In this document: in pieces, positions 12,601 to 16,478 of the stretch
Layout of the letters: the number at the start of each line of letters is the position of its first letter
Numbering within the stretch: the stretch's first letter is position 1
Translations under genes and position numbers: made by a program
The notes under the pieces: model-generated
What the model was told of the DNA's origin: nothing
What the model saw: only the letters and a program-made list of their open reading frames with translations
The model's database searches: none
Assembly (NCBI GenBank): GCA_009773995.1
Contig: VSMY01000001.1
Coordinates: 29,891 to 46,368, forward strand
Direction of reading: 5' to 3'
DNA length: 16,478 nt
Source of the DNA: Oscillibacter sp.
GTDB lineage: Bacteria > Bacillota > Clostridia > Oscillospirales > Oscillospiraceae

Positions 12601-13734
12601 TCAAATCCGCTCCGCCAGCTTCCCGCTGTACTCCCTCCGGAAGTCCGCAAAACACCCTTCGTCCAGGGCCTCCCGAATCTTGGCGGTCAGCTCATTATAA
12701 AAATAGAGGTTGTGCAGCACCGCCAGCCGGAGGGCCAAGGTCTCCTCCGCCTTGAACAGGTGCCGGAGGTAGGCACGGGAGAACCGCTTGCACACGGGAC
12801 AGCCGCAGCTTTCGCTGATGGGCCGGTCGTCCGCGGCGTATTTGGCGTTGAGGATGTTGACCGTCCCCTCCCAGGTGAACAGCTTCCCATGCCGCCCATT
12901 CCGGGAGGGCATGACACAGTCGAAGAAATCCACCCCACGGGTCACACCTTCAATGATGTTGCTGGGAGTGCCCACGCCCATGAGATACCGGGGTTTGTCC
13001 TTCGGCATGTGGGGCTCCACCGCGTCGATGATATCGTACATGACCTGAGTGGGCTCCCCCACCGCCAGTCCCCCGATGGCGTATCCATCGCAGTCCAGCT
13101 TGGCAATCTCGTCCATGTGCCAGACCCGGAGATCCGCAAACGTCGCCCCCTGGTTGATGCCGAAGAGGAGCTGGCCCGGATTTACGGTTCCCGGCAGGGC
13201 GTTGAGCCGGTCATGCTCCCGTTTGCAGCGCTCCAGCCAGCGGAGGGTCCGCTCGCAGCTGGCCTTGGCGTATTCATAGGCTGCCGGATTCTCTACGCAC
13301 TCGTCGAAGGCCATGGCTACATCGCTGCCCAGGTTGGACTGGATGCGCATGGATTCCTCAGGCCCCATAAAAATCTTCCGCCCGTCGATGTGGGAGGAGA
13401 AATAAACCCCCTCTTCCTTGATGCGCCGGAGGGGAGCCAGGGAGAAGACCTGAAAGCCGCCGGAATCCGTTAGAATGGGGCCGTCCCAATTCATGAACTT
13501 ATGGAGCCCCCCCATTTGCTTCACCAGCTCATCGCCGGGGCGGAGGTGGAGATGGTAGGTGTTGCTCAGCTCAATCTGGCAGCGGACCTCCCGAAGATCG
13601 AAGGCGTCCACGCCTCCCTTGATAGCGGCTTGCGTGCCCACGTTCATAAAGACCGGCGTCTGGACCATGCCGCCGTGGGCACAGGAAAACCGACCGCGCC
13701 GGGCGCGGCCCTCTGTCTTCAGCAATTCGAACAT
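12601..13734 (-). CDS. tgt: tRNA-guanine transglycosylase (queuine tRNA-ribosyltransferase)
   Basis: Tgt exchanges guanine-34 of GUN-anticodon tRNAs (Asp, Asn, His, Tyr) for preQ1 in queuosine synthesis. The 377-residue product has the typical length. Catalytic Asp90 is in ILTDSGGFQVFSL, the nucleophile Asp272 is in GVDFFDCVMPSRNGRHG, and substrate-pocket residues appear in QLLFGINQGATF and YAIGGLAVGEP. The zinc site is Cys310, Cys312, Cys315 and His341 (CxCx2Cx25H). The ATG lies 14 bp after the TfoX-C gene. It is the last gene of the spoIID-like/queA operon. Confidence 0.98.
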   Translation of the reverse strand: MFELLKTEGRARRGRFSCAHGGMVQTPVFMNVGTQAAIKGGVDAFDLREVRCQIELSNTYHLHLRPGDELVKQMGGLHKFMNWDGPILTDSGGFQVFSLAPLRRIKEEGVYFSSHIDGRKIFMGPEESMRIQSNLGSDVAMAFDECVENPAAYEYAKASCERTLRWLERCKREHDRLNALPGTVNPGQLLFGINQGATFADLRVWHMDEIAKLDCDGYAIGGLAVGEPTQVMYDIIDAVEPHMPKDKPRYLMGVGTPSNIIEGVTRGVDFFDCVMPSRNGRHGKLFTWEGTVNILNAKYAADDRPISESCGCPVCKRFSRAYLRHLFKAEETLALRLAVLHNLYFYNELTAKIREALDEGCFADFRREYSGKLAERI

Positions 13735-13748
13735 CTGTCTCTCCTATT

Positions 13749-14000
13749 TTATAAGCTGTCGAAAAAGGCCCTCAGCTTCGCCTTTTCCTCTGCGGGAATC
13801 TCCTTCTTTGGAACGCCCAGCTCTGCCCCGGCCAGGGCGGTGAGCTGGTGGAAGCAGGCCGTGGGGTCTACTTGGGTTCGGATACGGAGAAACGCCTCCC
13901 GTGCCCCCGCTTTCCGGAAGTGCTCCGGGGTTTCTAATCCCACTCGGCGGAGGTTCTCCGCCAGCTTGAGGCCCACGTTGGGCAAATCCGTCAAGGTCAT
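13749..14000 (-). CDS. TfoX C-terminal-domain protein
   Basis: This 83-residue protein corresponds to the stand-alone C-terminal domain of TfoX/Sxy proteins. LTDLPNVGLKLAENLRRVG is a helix-hairpin-helix-like segment, followed by TPEHFRKAGAREAFLRI, DPTACFHQLTALAGAELGV and an acidic/basic helix ending KLRAFFDSL. Full TfoX/Sxy regulates competence in gamma-proteobacteria. The short Firmicute versions have no established role, although HhH-like elements often contact nucleic acid. The ATG has a GAGGAGGG site. It sits 12 bp after queA and 14 bp before tgt, so it is certainly co-transcribed with the queuosine genes. Confidence 0.85.
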   Translation of the reverse strand: MTLTDLPNVGLKLAENLRRVGLETPEHFRKAGAREAFLRIRTQVDPTACFHQLTALAGAELGVPKKEIPAEEKAKLRAFFDSL

Positions 14001-14012
14001 GACACACCCTCC

Positions 14013-15038
14013 TCACGAGATAAACATGGCGTCGCCGAAGGAGAAGAACCGGTAACGCTCCGCCACGGCTTCCCGGTAGGCACTCAGCACGGCCTCCCGC
14101 CCCGCGAAAGCGGATACCAGCATAATGAGGGTGCTCTCCGGCAGATGGAAGTTCGTCACCAGGCCGTCCATGACCTTGAAGCGGTAGCCGGGGTAAATGT
14201 ATATGTTGGTCCAGCCGGACTTGGGCTCCACATGCCCGTCCTCCCCCGCCCAGCTCTCCAGAGTCCGGCAGGAGGTGGTTCCTACGCAGATGACCCGCCC
14301 GCCGCCGGCCTTGGTGCGGTTGATGAGCTCCGCCGTTTCCTGAGGAATGGTGCAGAACTCGCTGTGCATATCGTGGTCCTCGACGGCCTCCTCCTTCACC
14401 GGGCGGAAGGTCCCCAGCCCTACATGGAGGGTCACATAGCCCAGCCCCACGCCTTGGGCCGCAATCTCATTGAGAAGCGGCCCCGTAAAATGGAGCCCCG
14501 CCGTGGGAGCGGCGGCGCTGCCCAGGACCTTGGAGTAGACGGTCTGATACCGCTCCCGATCCTGGAGTTCCTCTTTGATGTAAGGCGGCAGGGGCATCTT
14601 CCCCAAGCGCTCCAGCACCTCCAGGAAAATGCCTTGGTAATCGAAACGAATGAGTCTGTTCCCGTCCGCCTTCTCTTCGACTACTTCGGCGGTAAGGGCC
14701 GCGTCTCCAAAGGTCATCCGGGCCCCGGCGCGCAGCTTCCGTCCCGGACGGACCAGGCACTCCCAGACGTTTTCCCCCCTGTCGGTGAGCAGCAGCACCT
14801 CGCAGGCCCCGCCTCCCGGCAGCCTTTGGCCCAGGAGCCGAGCGGGCAGGACCCGGGAATCGTTCATGATGAGGCAGTCCCCGGGGCGCAGCAGGGACGG
14901 CAGGTCATAGAAATGCCGGTGCCCGGTCTCTCCGGTCCGGCGGTCCAGGGTCATCAGCCGGGAGCCGTCCCGCTTCTCCATGGGCGTCTGGGCGATGAGC
15001 TCCTGCGGGAGGTCATAGTAGAAATCGCTTGTCTTCAT
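14013..15038 (-). CDS. queA: S-adenosylmethionine:tRNA ribosyltransferase-isomerase QueA
   Basis: QueA transfers the ribosyl group of SAM onto preQ1-modified tRNA to form epoxyqueuosine, the step after Tgt. The 341-residue product shows the family hallmarks MKTSDFYYDLPQELIAQTP, IMNDSRVLPARLLG, VLGSAAAPTAGLHFT, LGYVTLHVGLGTFRPV, MHSEF and VTNFHLPESTLIMLVSAFAG. The ATG is nine bases after the SpoIID-like stop codon. Its ribosome binding site is weak (AGGG), and translation may depend on coupling with the upstream gene. The tgt partner lies two genes downstream. Confidence 0.98.
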   Translation of the reverse strand: MKTSDFYYDLPQELIAQTPMEKRDGSRLMTLDRRTGETGHRHFYDLPSLLRPGDCLIMNDSRVLPARLLGQRLPGGGACEVLLLTDRGENVWECLVRPGRKLRAGARMTFGDAALTAEVVEEKADGNRLIRFDYQGIFLEVLERLGKMPLPPYIKEELQDRERYQTVYSKVLGSAAAPTAGLHFTGPLLNEIAAQGVGLGYVTLHVGLGTFRPVKEEAVEDHDMHSEFCTIPQETAELINRTKAGGGRVICVGTTSCRTLESWAGEDGHVEPKSGWTNIYIYPGYRFKVMDGLVTNFHLPESTLIMLVSAFAGREAVLSAYREAVAERYRFFSFGDAMFIS

Positions 15039-15047
15039 GTCATATCC

Positions 15048-16478
15048 CTATCTAATCGTAATATCCGTGTAATAGAAGTTCAAAATCTCCTGAGAGCTGT
15101 AGCCCAGCTCCGCCATGGCCTTGGCTCCATATTGGCTCATACCCACATTGTGGCCGTTTCCGGTGCCGGTAATAACAAAATTCCCGCTGGAATTCCCCCC
15201 GCTCACGGGCTGCCGGACCTCGCCGGAAACCGTTACGGTACCGGAGGAGGTGATGGCCGAGGCGGAATTTCCCCGCAGCATGCCGACCGCTCCGCCGCCG
15301 GAAATCACGGAAGCGCCGTCCAGAGAGGAGAGCTGTTCCGTGCCGTTGACGGAAAGGCCGCCGGAGCCGCCCCGCCTTCCGTTGATGTCGAAGCGCATGC
15401 TGCTGACGGATTTTTGGTAGGTGCTGCTGTAAAAGATCATCCGGCAGTCGTCGCCCGTAAAGGTTTTTGTTCCGCCGGTCCCCACAAAGGTCACCTGCTT
15501 CACGTTTCCAAGGGGGGTGTACTCCGAGACATACACATCCTGGACCGTCCCCACCGAATGACCCTTCTGGTCCAATATCCAGCTCAGCTCCGCGGCGGTG
15601 TAGGTGACGGAATAGCTGTTGTTGGGAACGGCGGTCTGCGCCTCATAGGGATCCGTCTTTCCCCTTAAATACCCGGTGTCCGTGCCCCAGACATTGGCCC
15701 CGTCCTCCGTGGCTCCGCCGTCGGAAGAGTGGTAGACCGCGTCCTGCACCAGGGTTCCGTTATAGTAGATGCACAGCCCGGCGGTGTTTTCCACCGCCCG
15801 GTCACTGGTCTCCGAGGGACCGGCGCCGCCGCTGCCGTGTCCGTTGTAGACTTGGCAGTCCACTCCATTGCAGACGTCAAAGCGGTATTCCCGCAGGTGC
15901 TTGTTATGCCCCTGCACAAAGGTCCGGGCACAAACGGCCTGGGCCTCCAAGGCCTCCAGGGGCCACGCGCCGCCCATTTCGTAGGGAATAACGCCCTTTA
16001 CGTATTCTTCCAAATCTACGACATTGACCACGTTCAGATTTCCGCCCGTGACCCGAGGATACTCGAACGCGCCGCCATATTTATAGCCCATGAACCAGGT
16101 GGAGGTCTCCCGCCCCGAGGGCCGGACCCCTAAGGCGTGGACGCCGCTGCAGTCGAACTCGAAGAGAATGTCCGAGGTTTTGGTCCGGGTGACCATGACT
16201 CCGGTGGACGAAGAGCGGACGGCCCGGCCGCCGTAACGGCCCGCCTCCGCCTCCGCCTCGGCCTGAGAACCGAAGCAGCCCACCCGGACCACGTGTTCCC
16301 AGTCGATCCAAGCGGGCCAGCCCCCTTCGGAACGGGCCCGGTCCGCCGCCTCGTCGAAGGAACGGAAGCCGTCCAGCTGAACGTGCCACTCTCCCAGAGA
16401 ACGGAAGCCCCCGGCGGGAACGGAAGGGGAATAAATCCCGGTTTCATCCATATAAATAGTTCCGGCGGCGGTCATGGA
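15048..16478 (-). CDS. SpoIID/LytB-domain protein (5' end may lie outside window)
   Basis: SpoIID is a lytic transglycosylase that degrades peptidoglycan during engulfment in sporulation; LytB-type relatives act as amidase modifiers. The reading frame stays open to the window edge. An ATG exists at 16475, but no signal peptide follows and the sequence there already looks like mature protein, so the true start is probably upstream. At least 475 residues are visible. Residues about 32-88 resemble a SPOR-like peptidoglycan-binding repeat. The SpoIID domain follows with VVDLEEYVKGVIPYEMGGAWPLEALEAQAV, where Glu166 matches the catalytic Glu. Next come the Cys pair in DVCNGVDCQ, YHSSDGG, and a Ser/Gly-rich linker. 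The C-terminal GNGHNVGMSQYGAKAMAELGYSSQEIL is characteristic of the family. The gene lies directly before queA. Confidence 0.93.
   Translation of the reverse strand, partial: SMTAAGTIYMDETGIYSPSVPAGGFRSLGEWHVQLDGFRSFDEAADRARSEGGWPAWIDWEHVVRVGCFGSQAEAEAEAGRYGGRAVRSSSTGVMVTRTKTSDILFEFDCSGVHALGVRPSGRETSTWFMGYKYGGAFEYPRVTGGNLNVVNVVDLEEYVKGVIPYEMGGAWPLEALEAQAVCARTFVQGHNKHLREYRFDVCNGVDCQVYNGHGSGGAGPSETSDRAVENTAGLCIYYNGTLVQDAVYHSSDGGATEDGANVWGTDTGYLRGKTDPYEAQTAVPNNSYSVTYTAAELSWILDQKGHSVGTVQDVYVSEYTPLGNVKQVTFVGTGGTKTFTGDDCRMIFYSSTYQKSVSSMRFDINGRRGGSGGLSVNGTEQLSSLDGASVISGGGAVGMLRGNSASAITSSGTVTVSGEVRQPVSGGNSSGNFVITGTGNGHNVGMSQYGAKAMAELGYSSQEILNFYYTDITIR

Noticed and set aside
14145..15668. 507-codon plus-strand open frame across queA and the SpoIID-like gene
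   Set aside because: It spans two genes that are clearly real on the other strand, and its product lacks any domain pattern; third-position GC bias explains the absence of stops.

Overview
The window looks like chromosomal core DNA from a GC-rich, spore-forming Clostridia-type Firmicute. My best guess is the gut Oscillospiraceae group (Flavonifractor/Oscillibacter-like), inferred from GC-rich codon use combined with hprK, whiA, yvcK/rapZ, a ROK glucokinase with a Cys cluster, a SpoIID/LytB protein and strong AGGAGG ribosome binding sites. Apart from one short gene (rpmB), every gene lies on the minus strand. Coding density is high and I see no insertion sequence, prophage, CRISPR array, tRNA or rRNA.

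Reading in the direction of minus-strand transcription (right to left), there are four blocks. (1) 16478-12601: a SpoIID/LytB-domain protein (5' end outside the window), queA, a small TfoX-C-domain protein and tgt. This is a tightly packed queuosine tRNA-modification operon with two passengers. (2) 12541-11903: an unassigned class I methyltransferase, flanked on both sides by almost identical 30-bp palindromes. (3) 11857-9098: rpmB (plus strand) diverges from rpmG-secE-nusG-rplK-rplA across a 335-bp control region holding two good sigma-A promoters. rplK and rplA are each preceded by an RNA element resembling the L1-binding stalk of 23S rRNA. Two consecutive intrinsic terminators follow rplA, and rplJ/rplL are not there. 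(4) 8968-1: a new promoter with a consensus -10 drives hprK, ROK glucokinase, murB, rapZ, yvcK (glmR), whiA, a two-TM zinc-ribbon protein, a DUF3788-like protein and dnaE, whose 3' end is cut by the window. Gaps are 12-44 bp, so this is probably one long operon.

Functionally, block 4 joins carbon-state sensing (HPr kinase/phosphorylase, glucokinase), the UDP-GlcNAc/peptidoglycan branch (MurB, YvcK/GlmR, RapZ), a growth/division regulator (WhiA) and replication (DnaE). Block 3 couples protein export, transcription elongation and the ribosome stalk. Block 1 is tRNA wobble-base modification beside a peptidoglycan-cleaving sporulation-type protein.

I find no convincing new defence or mobile system. 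The unusual material is mostly regulatory: twin L1-site mimics, repeats around the hprK promoter, matched palindromes around a lone methyltransferase gene, tandem terminators separating rplKA from hprK, and a cre-like box at the glucokinase/murB junction. Small uncharacterised proteins sit inside otherwise well-known operons. All family assignments come from reading motifs by eye; no database search was run.
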